From: Mikania micrantha | Lineage: Eukaryota; Streptophyta; Magnoliopsida; Asterales; Asteraceae | Direction of reading: 5' to 3' | Length of the DNA stretch: 64,000 nucleotides | NCBI GenBank assembly: GCA_009363875.1 | Contig: CM018690.1 | Location: 18,989,692 to 19,053,691, forward strand | In this document: positions 1-11,718 of the stretch, piece by piece | Numbering within the stretch: the stretch's first letter is position 1 | Layout: every line of letters starts with the position of its first letter | Program-made: the position numbers and the translations under genes | Notes under the pieces: model-generated | Databases searched by the model: none | What the model was told of the DNA's origin: nothing | What the model saw: only the letters and a program-made list of their open reading frames with translations

Positions 1-808
1 TCCATAAAAGTTTTTAACTTTATATTATTATTAGTAGATTATTAATCCGTATATTACACAGATTTAATATAAAATATAAAATACTTAGCAATAAAAAGTT
101 AGCAATTATAAAACAATATTTTGATATAAAATGATTACATATTAATAAATATTTTAAGTGATGAAATAATAATTAAAAACTTTAATCCTATACGAATGAT
201 ATATGACCTTTTAATGTTTAACAATTAATATCTTTGAAATAACTAATGTTAAAAACTTCAGTTACTATTATATTAAATAACTTTTATAAATCAATAATAT
301 AAAATAAAATTTTTATAATTAAAATTAAATGACCCAATTTAAAAATATCGTTAAACATAACGAACATAAGTGTAACTTTCTGACTCTATCATTTTTTTTA
401 CTTCAATTTCTAAATAAATTAAAAAATGTTATTTTTTATAAAAATTTCATTGTTTAAAAACTTCTGTTATAGTATATTTTATTTTAAAAAAATATTTTTT
501 GATTAAGATAACTTGTTTTTTACATAATTTTTTTTAAAGTAAAATATTTCTTACTTTAAAAAATTTGTGTTTTAGAAAATTTCTTATTTTATAATAAAAA
601 TTTAAGTATGTTTAATAATAAAAAGATAAATAATATATTAGTTATGATATTATAATTATTTAATAAAAGAAAAAAATTATTTAATAAGACAGAAAATATA
701 ATTATTTAATAGGAAAGAAAATTGAGTGCAATGATAAAAAATTGACAAGTGGCAATAGTGTTTTAATGAGGTGAAAAGTGACGAAATATTTACTTTTTTA
801 TTATATAA
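1..808. repeat. AT-rich decayed repeat, possible old Helitron remnant
   Basis: There is no coding potential here. The stretch near 45-70 resembles a degraded form of the hairpin-bearing 3' end of the small Helitron that begins at 809. The rest is A/T-rich sequence with short homopolymer runs. The assignment is weak because neither terminus is clear. Confidence 0.25.
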
Positions 809-1130
809 CTAGCCCAGAAACCCATATATTACATGAGTTTAATAATAAAAAATATAAAATATTAACATAAAATAATAATAAATATTTATTAATTATAAAA
901 TTATATTTGAATATAAAATATAATTGAAATATTCTTATAATTTATTAAATTTTAATAAATTATTATCATATTAGAATAAGAAGAATTATATTATTAATAA
1001 TTAATTATATAATTTAATCATTAAAAATTATAAGTATCTAATAGGAGAGATATGCTGAAAAAGTAATTACAGATTTCATCACAAAGTGACACGTGTCTTT
1101 TATAAATACTCCTTTATTAGAGTAGGTAGA
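809..1130 (-). mobile_element. Non-autonomous Helitron (322 bp)
   Basis: Read on the minus strand the element starts with TC (TCTACCTACTC...) at 1130 after a host A. It ends with CTAG at 809-812 before a host T, which is the Helitron A/T insertion pattern. A degenerate hairpin lies about 10 bases before the 3' end. It is collinear with the better preserved copy at 10296-10614, which supports the call. It has no coding capacity and would need a Rep/helicase in trans. Confidence 0.6.
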
Positions 1131-1473
1131 TATATATAAATTTAAATATATTTAGGTTATGTGTTTTCGTGTGTGATTAGGACGTGAGAGGGGACGGTCA
1201 CGCCCCGGTGGCGCCCTCCCCCCACTACTCACGGGTGTGATAGGTGTAATACCTAGGGTTTTTCCCGTTCAAATTTACATTTTAACATCATTAATTTGTA
1301 ACTCAATAAAGTTACCGGAGATTTCATATAATTTAATTCATAAACATATACCAAAATTAAAAGGGTACACCTATATATATACACATATACATACAAAAAA
1401 GTAATATACAAATTTTAGTACAATATTTAAATAATATATTTGAGGTTCATAACGAAATATTATTAAAAATCAG

Positions 1474-1474
<1 letters not shown>
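1131..1474. other. Intergenic, no gene seen
   Basis: This short stretch contains a GC-richer patch (about 1185-1240) inside A/T-rich DNA. I see no ORF, RNA gene or clear element termini. Confidence 0.4.
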
Positions 1475-1504
<30 letters not shown>

Positions 1505-1565
1505 TGTATGTATGTATGTATGTATGTATGTATGTATGTATGTATGTATGTATGTATGTATGTAT
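1475..1565. repeat. (ATGT)n microsatellite
   Basis: About 22 uninterrupted tetranucleotide copies lie directly against the left end of a fold-back MITE. Apparent ORFs here encode only IHTY repeats and are artefacts of the repeat. Confidence 0.95.
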
Positions 1566-2612
1566 AGGAAAGTGTTTAAATAATAACCCACTCTTAAAGT
1601 AATAACGCAGATAATTTTGCCAAGATAAAGCCAAATCTTGAATTTTTTTAATATCATTGTAACACATTTAGAACAAGGTTGTAAAAGGCGCTAGTCGGGC
1701 GGTGAGGTACCGCTTAGCGATTAATCGGGATTAATCGGCACTAGGCGGATTGGAATTTTTATATGTAATTTTACAAATATATATTATATACTTCTAATTT
1801 CTAATATGAAGCTCCCATGGCGTTAAAGAAAAATGTTAAATTGAAGACCTGTTCATATACATGTTCGAAGTTCGAACAACACACTAGCAGAGAAATCAGT
1901 TCGAAGTTTGTAAATTGAAGCCCTAACCTTTTTACCTCCGACGTTTCTTCGAAGTTTGAACAGCATAACCACAGAGAACGGGAGCTTCCTTCGATTGACG
2001 ATTGAAGAATCACAGAGAATGATGTTGCTTCCTTCGATTGACGATTGCTTCTTCCTCCAATTGTTGGATTTGATGATGAGAAATGTTGGTTGCTTTCTCC
2101 GATGATGAGAAATGTTGGATACAAAGAGAAGCCCTAGCCTTTTTACCCCTAAAAGTCAAAAAAAAATGTTGACCGTCTAAATCGCCTAGACCGATTTGGA
2201 CCGACTCGGCCGACTAGCATCCGACTTGACCGACTTCCGACTTGGCAACCGACTAGGGGTAAAATTATAAGGCAACCGACCGACTAGCGCCTAGGCGGCC
2301 GCCTCCTAGGCCGCTTTTTACAACCATGATTTAGAACATTATGTTTTTTATAAGTTTGTGAAAATTCATCACTGTTTAAGAGATGCCATCGTTGTAAGTT
2401 TTTGATTTAAAGCATTGTAACTGTTTTAGGCCAAAACATACAACGATGTAAACTCTCAAACGGTGATGAATTTTCGCATACTCATAAAATAACATAGTGT
2501 TTTAAATGTGTTACAATGATGTTTTCAAAAAAAAAAAATTCAAGATTTAGCTTCATTCTGGAAAAGTTATCTGGGTTATTGCTTTATAAGTGGGTTATTA
2601 TTTGATCCCAGT

Positions 2613-2616
<4 letters not shown>
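1565..2616. mobile_element. Fold-back MITE interrupted by a Mutator-like element
   Basis: The left arm (1565-1675, continuing 2339 to about 2440) is the reverse complement of the right arm (about 2440-2616). Both outer ends read TAGGA followed by a block that includes AAATAATAACCCACT. Without the inserted 653-bp element and its duplicated target, the MITE is about 389 bp and is nearly all hairpin. It is flanked by the ATGT microsatellite on the left and a TA tract on the right. Confidence 0.75.
1676..2328. mobile_element. Non-autonomous Mutator-like element with 10-bp target duplication
   Basis: The 10-bp direct repeat ATTTAGAACA occurs at 1666-1675 and 2329-2338. The ends are imperfect inverted repeats (AGGTTGTAAAAGGCG against the complement of CGCTTTTTACAACCATG). 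A duplication of 9-11 bp is typical of Mutator-like elements. Inside, the ends are rich in CGACTAG/GGCGC motifs and the centre holds short repeats around CGAAGTTTGAACA. No transposase is encoded; a short minus-strand ORF inside has no recognisable domain. Confidence 0.65.

Positions 2617-2644
<28 letters not shown>
2615..2644. repeat. (TA)n microsatellite
   Basis: An uninterrupted TA tract separates two MITEs. It probably belongs to the target preference of this MITE group. Confidence 0.9.
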
Positions 2645-2646
<2 letters not shown>

Positions 2647-3268
2647 AGAAGGATCGGATACAAAGGGGTTATAACGTGAGAAGGATAGGAAGGATTTATG
2701 GCCCTTGATCAAATTAATCAATGGTTAGGATTTAGTGGTCCCCACTTTTCATTAAAACTTGCCTGATTTTAAAAATGAAAAAACAAAAGAGGAATAACCT
2801 ACATTTGTTGACTTTTTTTATGGTTAAATCAAGTTCCACCATTTTTTTAAAAATCGAATAACTTTTAAACGGTTAATCGTTTATTAAAAAAAATTACACC
2901 ATAAAATAGAGAATTTTATTATCTTTAATTTGAGTATATAGTATTGTTGTAGTTTTTTTTTGATTTTTTTACGTGGTCCGTGATTTTAGTGTTTGGTACG
3001 TCATTATTGGTACGTAATTATGCAGTTGATCCTTTGATTATGCATGATAAATGACGGTATGTGATTTTCATATAACGTGGTACGTAATTTAGTGGTCCGT
3101 AATTATGCAGTTCGTCATTCATTACGTGTGTTAAATTACGGTCTGTAATTTGTTGAATCACGGTTTGTAATTATATATGGACGATATTGTCCTTTACCCT
3201 CATGACACATGTCAAAAGCTTGTGACTTCCTACGCTTCTCACGTTAAAATCCTTTGTATTATAACCGT

Positions 3269-3272
<4 letters not shown>
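2643..3272. mobile_element. MITE with terminal inverted repeats
   Basis: The left end (TAGGAGAAGGATCGGATACA...) and the complement of the right end (TAGGACGGTTATAATACAAA...) align for about 50 bases, including the shared block AACGTGAGAAG. The centre has several dispersed copies of a GGTACGTAATTA-like word. It has TA tracts on both sides and no coding capacity. Confidence 0.7.

Positions 3273-3332
<60 letters not shown>
3271..3332. repeat. (TA)n microsatellite
   Basis: A TA tract of about 60 bp lies between two MITE-type sequences. Confidence 0.9.
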
Positions 3333-3334
<2 letters not shown>

Positions 3335-4118
3335 ATATGGTTCAAATAATAACACACCATAATTGTGTTAACCCAATAACTTAAATCCAATGGTTTTAAT
3401 TTTTCAGATTTTGTAAGATGTTGCCATGTGTCACCTACCCTTTTTAAATTAAAAATGGTATCTAAGTAATTTCACTTAATATGAAAAATTCAGATTTAAT
3501 AAGAGAGTGACAAGTGTCACACTCTTAAAAATCCATCCATTTTCCTTTTTTAAATCAAAGTTTCCCCTTGATTTTTATACACCTATAACTTTTTTATACT
3601 ATGATATTTTTTTATAAAAATTACACCATTAAACTCGTTATATTTTTCTCGTTAATTCCATAATAGTCATGCCAATTTTTTTTTTTATTTTTTCGAGCTT
3701 TCGTAATTACACCAACGTAACGAGTAATAAATACAATAATTTTCTCTCATTTTTTCAACATATTTCCATCTTTAAAATGTTTTACAAATTAGTTTTGAGC
3801 GTTCGTAATTTTCTCATTTTTTCGAGCATTCGTAATTACACCAGCGTAAAATCTTTCCGTCTCGTTACAAATTATTTTTTATTATAAAAATTAGTTCATT
3901 AATATTTTAAAAAATTAAGAAACACTTTGAAAAAACCCAGCTCCTTACATCAGTGTAATTACGAAAACTTTGTAAAAATTCAGCTCGTTACATCAGTGTA
4001 ATTATTAACATTTTGAAAAAATTCAGCTCGTTACGTCAGTGTAAAACGCCGTTGTATCAGTGTAATAGCTCGTTACGTCAGTACAAATTACGAACATTTT
4101 AAAAAAATTTGACAAAAC
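3331..4118. repeat. Fold-back repeat region with TTACRTCAGTGTAATTA words
   Basis: The left end begins TAGGATATGGTTC, like a MITE terminus. From about 3650 to 4118 the sequence folds on itself: TTCGTAATTACACCAACGTA on the left is echoed in reverse complement by several copies of TTACATCAGTGTAATTA on the right (3945-4090). No matching right terminus is seen, so this is probably a truncated element. Confidence 0.5.
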
Positions 4119-4267
4119 TGTAACACCCCGCCTCGTTTTACCAACAATATTGTCTGCTTTGCCAAATTATAGCTCACGGCTTTGCTTTTGGTCGCCCGGG
4201 TGAAAACTTCCCAGGGGTCACCCATCCTGGATTGCTGTCACCTGAGCACGCTTAACTGTGGAGTTCT

Positions 4268-7095
4268 TGTCACACCCCCAAATTCCCACTCATGGCGTCA
4301 GTCCACGTGGGTGTGACGTGGCCAGGATCACAGCTCATGGTCATATAGAACGACTCTATATGAGTTATACAATCACACAATCTTTGTAAAGTAACTAGTT
4401 TTCAAGTAAAACAGCGGAAATGGTTTAATATCATAAGTAAATAAAGTTTGCAGTGGAAAATAAATTGTGTCAGACACTACATAAGTCAAATTGTTTTCAA
4501 AATGAACACATCAACACAAAGCCTAGGAGTCTAGTATGCATGAGACTCTCTTGTACTCCTCCTTTGTGTCCTAGCGTGTGCTCCATTAGTTACCTGAGAA
4601 TACATGCGAAAAGTGTCAACTAAAAAGTTGGTAAGTTCACAGGTTTAGACAGACTGAAAAGTAAACAGACATATACTGGGTATGTTAAGTTTTGTTGTTG
4701 GATACTACGATCCGCGGAGTGTGTCAGTTCATCTTACCGAAACTAGACTGTTCCCGTTTGCCTCCGCAGGTCATCGCTGAACCCGCATTCCCATCGAAAT
4801 TACACTCGTTATGACCTCCAGTCAACATTGGTGCCGAGTGGGGTTAGTCAAACCCAGTAGTACTACGTAATTACGACTCGTTTGTGATACAATTAACGGT
4901 AAGGATAAGTGAGGACTTTAAGCGATAATAGTTACACTCGAAAATGATCTTCACAACATACCAGTCATATATCTAAAACAGTTGCATAATATTCTCACCC
5001 CAAAGTTAAGTAAAACAATATAAAAGTAAAAATGGGGCTGTAAACTCACCTGAGTTTGAGTAAAACGTTTGCTCAACAGAAATAGTGTAGCTCGCCGGCT
5101 ACTAGTCACTTATATCACATAGGTACTATAAGTTTGTGTTTGCATACGTGTGGGCCTCACAGGACCGTGTTCGTGTTAACAACATCCAAGTTGTTATGTG
5201 GTTCGAGTTGACCGTGTTTGACCTAACGACCCGTTGGTGACGGTTTTGGATCAAGTGTTCGTGTAAAGTGTGGTTTAGTGTCGTGTGAAGTGTGCGGATA
5301 CCAATAATCACTTTCGTGAGGAAACTTACTAGTTATAGTAAGTTTCTATTTCTAGGAATGTTTTTAATTCAGGCAAGTCATGTAAGAAATTATAATCCGA
5401 TTATTCTAATCATGCATATTTATCCTAAGTGAGCATGTTATCACATAACATATAGTTACACTTAGTTGGTTTAGCATGGTTTGCACATAAGAGTTACCAT
5501 AATTAGAAAGTTTGCACAAACAAGCGTATTTCATCATGTTTATCAACTAATATCATCTAGCATCACTATTTTCATCCTAAATAGCCAATCAATCATAATC
5601 GTTACGTCTAGCATGTTCCTATTCTTGGATTTGCAAAATAAAGTTACTATTTATAGTAACTCTAGACAAATGCGCATATCTCGTTCAACTAAATTGTAAA
5701 ATCACATATTATCATCATAACCACTTCAACTAAGCATATCAAACATACAATCCTTAATAAATTCATCATTTCTAGAAATTTCATAACAAAAAGTTACTAT
5801 ATTTAGTAACATTCCTAAATATCATACTTTTAGCAATTCTAACCATTCCAACACATCTAGTAATCACCATCTAACTTCTAAACATCATTTTAAGCATAAA
5901 TTATAGATCTAAACTTATTTCATCAAGAACACACATTTTGTAACATTAAAGTTACTAAAATTAGTAATAATCACCAAATGATCAAATCTTGACATAATCA
6001 ATCATTCTAACCTTGCATATCATCATCATTAACACTCATAACAACATTTCAATATCCACAAACGTGTAAAACCACCTTGATCATTCATGCATGTTGCTAA
6101 AACCATCATTTTGGCTACTAAGACCATTCTATCATAACAACATCATCATGGAATATAAAGATACATCATCTAATCATCATGGATCATCAAATATCATGTA
6201 AACATCATCAAACCCAGAGCTAAAATTCGTGTATGTGCATCAAGGGTGTTTGCATGTGTGCTTAAAGTCATGCATGTGAGTGTAAAGGTGAAGAAAGAGT
6301 GTTTTGGGTATAGAACTACCTTCTAATGTGTCAAGAACTCCTGAGATGATGATTTCTTTGCCTCAACAGCTTCTGGACAGCAGGTTCTTGCAAGAATGAG
6401 ATGGTTATGGTGATGGTTTTGAGCTCCAATGGGTCTTCAAGCTCTTAATCTTCAAACCTTCAAGCTTGGAGCTTCAATGGAGGTCTCCAATGGCTTCCCA
6501 AGGGTCAAATCAAAGTGTTTCAGAGAGGAATAGTCGAGAGTTGGTGTGTAGAACCGGAGAAATGATGAGGGTGGTGTTAATAGGCATGGTGGTCTTGATT
6601 TTATAAAGATTTGTCGTCAGGACTCCGTCACGTACCGCGGTGGATGGTTAAAAGAAGCTTTGCGTACCGCGACGGATTTCGGGAGTTAAACCCCCGCGAT
6701 GCCTGTCACGTACCGCTATAAATCCTCCTGTTGGTCCCTCGCGTACCGCGACGGGTTCCAGAGAAGCCCAATAAGCCTAATTTTGTTGTTTCGAACCGAT
6801 TTTCGCGTATTTTTCGATTACGATCATCATTTCTCGACATTTAATCCTTGTTCCCAATATTTTAGGTTCCCTAGAACCTAAGTGCAGTGAAAGTGTACTG
6901 TGGTTTCACCAACGATCGTTATTCAAGACACGTGCGTTGTGTTTTGCGATAATTCCTTGAATTATCGGTGCGTTTGGTCTGTTGTGCCACGTGTCACACT
7001 AACTAGTAATGATTCTAGTGCCATATATGAAACAATAATTCATATTATTAGTCAAAATAAAGAAATTGTTGACCTGGAAATTCTAAGATGTCACA
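4268..7095 (-). mobile_element. Solo Ty3/gypsy LTR, element A family (LTR F)
   Basis: The 2828-bp LTR has TGTGACA...TGTGACA ends in its own orientation and is flanked by the 5-bp duplication GTTCT (4263-4267 and 7096-7100). Its sequence is clearly related to the LTRs of element A, especially at both ends. It lies within the 5S-like part of the Cassandra LTR. The internal region has been lost, as expected from recombination between two LTRs. Confidence 0.9.
6629..6751 (-). promoter_or_regulatory. Cluster of CGCG palindromes in U3 of LTR F
   Basis: Four copies of a GTACCGC-centred palindrome occur; the best is TCGCGTACCGCGA at 6739-6751. They lie about 345-465 bp from the LTR start, just upstream of a TATA-like TTTATAAAA block. 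The same cluster is present in the LTRs of A, B and C. Confidence 0.6.
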
Positions 7096-7228
7096 GTTCT
7101 CCTCTCATCCACTACCATTAAGCCCCAAAACGCGTTGTTGGTATAAGAGGCGGGTTATTACATATGAACTAAGGATCTCTCCTGTCCACGGCCAATGTGA
7201 GATTTGCCTAAGGTGTCACATAGCAATC

Positions 7229-9972
7229 TGTCACACCCCCAATTTTCAACTAACGGAATCATACCGTTTGGGACGTGACAAACCAGGATCTCAGATCATT
7301 AGACATAACGAAGACCTATATATGATTTTCAAAACATACTTTGGTCTAAAACTGTAATATCAAAGTTCTAAAGTTGCGGAAGCTTTTTTAAAACAATAAC
7401 AAACTTAACGGTTTGAAATCTGTAAATTACAAATCATAGTCAAAATGTTCAAATTCAAAACACAAGAATTGAAATATGCATGCGACTCCACATCCTAGTC
7501 CATGCTTGATTGCTCTTGTACCTTAATGTCCTGAGAAAACATGTAAATCAAGTCAACACAAAGGTTGGTGCATACACAGATTTAAGTATTCAAAAATGTT
7601 TGAAACAACTGTTTGAACAAAATGTTTACAGATAACATAATCACACATGCATAGTCATGATAGCTAGTCATTTGTACTATTTACATAAGCGGTCGACACT
7701 GAAGCTGACTGTTTGAATGTTGGTTGCCTTTCCACTATTGTCTAGCACAACAATAGTAATGTGAATTGGCTAGTCAAACACTTGCGTAGATCCCATCTAC
7801 CAAGCGAGGTTTGTCAAACCTAATAGATCTATCTTCAATTACCACGCTTTGCACTACGGCAAACTAAACGGTTCGATATGTAAGGACTTGTAATGCTATG
7901 TTCGCACTTATCGTAAATAGCTAACGCATGCAAGTGATATGTATCTAAAATGTTTGTTGCACATGTTTTCTCCCCCAAAACAGTAAAAATAAGAAAAGGG
8001 GCCATGTACGCACCTTTGAATGTAAGTAGAATGATCACGTGTTCGTGAGAGTACGTAGAATAGCTTCTACGAAGGATCTGTGAAATTATAATAACGTGTC
8101 GTTATTTGAAATGTCTAAATCTTGTTTGTAGTCATATATGTGTCAACACACTTATATTAAGTTGTTAGACACGTTCATACTAAAGTATGCACGATTTTAG
8201 TTCTTTCAGTCAAATTATAAAAGTATGCGCGATTTCGTTTAAGCACACGTAATTATACGTGATTATGATTTTTTTGTCAAAATATAGGTTTTATTGTTTC
8301 ATGACGTTCAGAATTCCATTTCGGTTCCAACGCCTTTTGAACAGGTCGAATCGGAGTTAAAACGAATAAGATATGCTAAAGATAATAAAGATGATTTAAA
8401 ACTCAAAAACAGTTGGAGCCCGGGTTCGAACCCGCGACCTCCCTTCCACGCTACCCACTCCCTACCATCTCCTCTGCCTAAAATTCGTTAACAGAACCCA
8501 TTTCAATTGTTTTTAAACTACAAAGGGGTCGGTTTCCCTTTTGTTTTATTGAACCGAACCAAATGGTTCTCCAATTGACCCACTATTCGTTCATGATCGA
8601 GTCCTTAACCATGGGGTTTTTGTTCCAGTACCCCAACCAAGTTTCACTATGATTTTAATTTGATTAACTCATCAACTTAGAATCCCCTAATGTGATAAAA
8701 TTGATTCCGAACGTGTACATCTAAATCCATCACTCAATTGAAATGAATTTATTTGTTTTAGCCTGATGTTTCATAGAGTTCTTATTCCCCCAGGGTTTTC
8801 GAAACCTTCTGTAACCTTTAACCTGATTCTTATGTTCGATTTCCTCAAAACCCAAGAACATTTTCATCATATAAACCCTAGAAATCGAATTTATAAAATC
8901 CATGTTTGTTTGATACAATTCGCATAGGGTTTTTTATTACACAGATAATGTCGAGCCTCTCTATAATGTTTAATTTAAAAATCAACTCAAGTATATCGAA
9001 ATCCCCAATTCATTTTTTTTATGTCAAGAACCCTAGAATCGAAATCTAACAATTTGTTGTTGTCAGATGAAATTGACATGTGGTTTTCAATGAGAAGGTA
9101 ATTTCGAACCTCTCTGTAAGATTGAATTTGATTTTTAAACACATTTGGGTACAAACCCCCAAACCGTTTTTGATCAAGAACCCTAATAATCGAAATCCTA
9201 AAATTCGATATTGATTCATAAAATCTGTATATGGGTTTTGTTAATTGGTATATTCTGAAACTTATAGCATAGTTTAATTCGATTTTTGATCCCATTTGCA
9301 CTAAAACCCCCAAACCATTTATAATGATGAACCCTAGTTATTGAACTCCTATAATTCAATGTTTATTCGCTAATTAAACCTAGGGGTTAGCTTAGTCGGC
9401 TAGTTTAGGTGATTTAGGAGTGAAAACTTACTTGATTTGATGTTCAATTCGAGTATATCGACTAAAGGATTGCTCTTCGGCCGGCTCACGATCGACTTCT
9501 CCTTCCCGTTCTTCTTGCCTCGAATTGGTATATGAAAACCTTCCTAAATGTGCCGACCAGAGTCCTTGCAGGTTCAATTGTGAGAAGTGAAGTCGAATTT
9601 TGCGGTTTTGATGCTACTAGGTAACGGTTACGACTCTTGGGTATCATTTGAGTTTAATTCAACGACTTAATGTTCTAGTAACGTATGTTTACTGTTAATA
9701 ATCATCAAAATGATGATTATAACAGGTTTAATTCGGTTATGATTGCTTATTGATGCGAATTTCAACTTCAATTTGATAAACCCACTCGAATTTTGACTTT
9801 AATAGTCAAAATTGATAATTTTGCATAATTAAAACATTAATTCATATAATTTAAATAATTGTGAACTCATTTTGTTCAAATTTACACCTTATACATTGTT
9901 ATTTAATGATTTCATACAATCTCTGTTAAAGTTTGGTTAATGGGGTTAATCCGGGAATGCCGGATTGTCACA
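7229..9972 (-). mobile_element. Solo Ty3/gypsy LTR (LTR E)
   Basis: In its own orientation the 2744-bp sequence begins TGTGACAATCCGGCATTC and ends GGGGGTGTGACA, so both ends fit the gypsy LTRs of this window. The flanks differ (CAATC on the left, AAAAC on the right), so no target duplication is visible. It has no internal region and carries a tRNA-like B box near 8422. The lack of a duplication suggests recombination between different copies or a later deletion. Confidence 0.7.
8385..8465 (-). other. tRNA-like segment with B box inside LTR E
   Basis: The palindromic GGGTTCGAACCC at 8422-8433 fits a pol III B box (GGTTCGANNCC). A weak A-box-like stretch (GTAGGGAGTGGGTAGC) lies upstream on the minus strand. 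It does not fold as a complete tRNA and is not a tRNA gene. Confidence 0.45.
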
Positions 9973-10295
9973 AAAACTATACTTGAATTAAAGATAAAAA
10001 AGTGACAAATTTAACGGTGAAATTTTTATAAAAAAATAATAATGTATATGAAAGTTATGAAGGTTTAAAAAATTAGGGGGTAAAGTTTTTAAAAAAAAAG
10101 GAATCAAGTACACCCACCAAATGTTAAAAATACTTTTAAACAAATCTTATTCACTTGTTTTTTCCAGATTTAATATGGACCACTCATTTGAAAACACATT
10201 ATTTAAACAACCAATAAAAATTGGTTAATGGGTTACCACACTTGGAGTGTGTTACCAATGGAACCATCTCCTATGTATGTATATATATATATATA
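9973..10295. other. Intergenic, possible half-MITE
   Basis: AT-rich sequence that ends in a block (10225-10275) resembling a MITE end next to a TA tract. There is no matching partner end and no gene. Confidence 0.35.
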
Positions 10296-10614
10296 CTAGC
10301 CAAGAAACCCCGTGTATTACACGGGTTAAATAATAAAAAATATAATCTATTAATATTAAATAATAATAAATATTTAATAGTTATACAATTATATTTAGGA
10401 TAAGATATAATCGAATTATTCTTGTTGTTTATTAAATTAGTAAATTATTGGAATAAGAAAAAAATACACTTTTTATATATTTAATTTTATAATCTAATTA
10501 ATAAAAATTTATATTATTTATTAGGAGATAGAGGTGGGAAAAACATTTTCAGACTTAACCAGAAAGCGCCACATGTCTCTTAAAAATATTTTTTTATTAG
10601 AATAGGTAGATAGA
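10296..10614 (-). mobile_element. Non-autonomous Helitron (319 bp)
   Basis: On the minus strand it starts TCTATCTACCTATT at 10614 after A. It ends with a perfect hairpin (CCCGTGTAATACACGGG), a short spacer and CTAG at 10296-10299 before T. These are the classic Helitron termini. It is collinear with 809-1130. Its 5' end also resembles the start of the large Helitron at 51206. Confidence 0.8.
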
Positions 10615-11718
10615 TATCACAAATTATAATTACTTTACAACATAGCCTATATATTTAAATAATTGTGTTTTTATATAAATATAATGATTATAATAATAAT
10701 AATTACAACAAAAACTAGCTAGTTAAACTCTATCATATAATCTATAAAGATTTATAAAGGTAAGTTGATCATATACAATAATAAGAAATTTACAAACACT
10801 TTTACAAAAAAATATAAAATCCTGAAACAAGGAGGACTGAAATTGTAAAAATAGGAAATTCAATTGTGAAGCAAAGAAGTATAAAAATGAAAGTGTTAAC
10901 AGCTTAAGAGAGCAAGGGCTGAACTTGTAAAACCTCAATTCCCCGTTTCTTCTTCCACCTCTTTCTCGTTCATACCAAACCCCCTCCGGTTCGAATCCAA
11001 AATCGAATAATGCGTTATTCTAAATTCAAAAATTGAATTACTACGCGTTTGCCATTCGTTATCGAATCAGTTCATGATCTAGATTCCAAAAATAGATACC
11101 TAAACACACGGATTACAGCTGTAAACGGCTCGACTAATTTGAAGTTCAAATCGAATAAATCAATGAATTACAAATCAAATTAAACATTTTAATCTCTTTG
11201 AAACTTCATTCTGAAACTACTGATCACAAAATTGGCATCAAAAACACACAAAGATCGTAGATCAGACTCGCGACATACAATACGATAGATAGCTACCAGA
11301 ACTCAATCAATCGAGCAATAACCAGGTGATTATCTATACCAAAGTACTCTTCATTTCATGGAGATCAAAAGCCCTATCAATTTAGGGCTCATGATCTTTG
11401 AATCAAACGAATTCGGTTTGAATTGAATCTAGGGTTCATATGTTTTCTGGAAGAACTATAACGGTTGTATACGAAAAAAGGAAACCAAACTCAACAACAA
11501 AAACAACGGCTAGAGCAGTGGTAAGAAGGAACCAGCTTCTAGTCGAAGCTTGCAGGCTCGAAACCCACGAGCAGCACCTTAAACCGGATTTTGTCCTTCT
11601 CAGCTTGTTTTAACCTATTTTTTTTATATAAAAATATGTAAAAAATTCTAAAAACATCAAAAATTATGTAAAACATGATATAAATCGAGTATGATTCCAG
11701 AAAATTTTTAAGCATATA
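10615..11718 (+). mobile_element. Old gypsy LTR D, left part
   Basis: Collinear features link three blocks (10615-11718, 34381-35690, 38398-39169) into one plus-strand LTR that parallels LTR G. In order these are a leader-like block, a tRNA-like box, a TAA-rich tract, a GGTGAGTNTTCAT block, a CTCACCAACT...AGTTGAC block, and an end GGGGTGTGACA. Element B inserted after 11718, duplicating ATATA. The true left end of D is not clear; it lies near or beyond the Helitron at 10614. Confidence 0.55.
11509..11565 (+). other. tRNA-like A and B boxes in LTR D
   Basis: TAGAGCAGTGGTAAG resembles a pol III A box and GGCTCGAAACC (11555-11565) a B box, with about 30 bases between them. There is no acceptor-stem pairing, so this is a tRNA-like module and not a tRNA gene. 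Confidence 0.5.

Larger units (their letters stand above)
4119..7162 (-). mobile_element. Cassandra-type TRIM LTR with 5S rRNA-like core, interrupted
   Basis: Read on the minus strand this LTR begins TGTAATAACCCGCC (from 7162) and ends GGGGTGTTACA (at 4119). Its core matches 5S rRNA: AGAACTCC, then TTAAGCGTGCT, then GGATGGGTGACC and TGGGAAG. Cassandra elements are known for carrying 5S sequence in their LTRs. The LTR is about 211 bp once the solo LTR and one target copy are excluded. Some 66 bp of probable internal sequence follows at 7163-7228, and no second Cassandra LTR is seen. This is not a functional 5S gene. Confidence 0.75.

Noticed and set aside
4200..4267. A 5S rRNA gene fragment
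   Set aside because: It is embedded in LTR ends of Cassandra type and diverges from 5S outside the promoter-like core.
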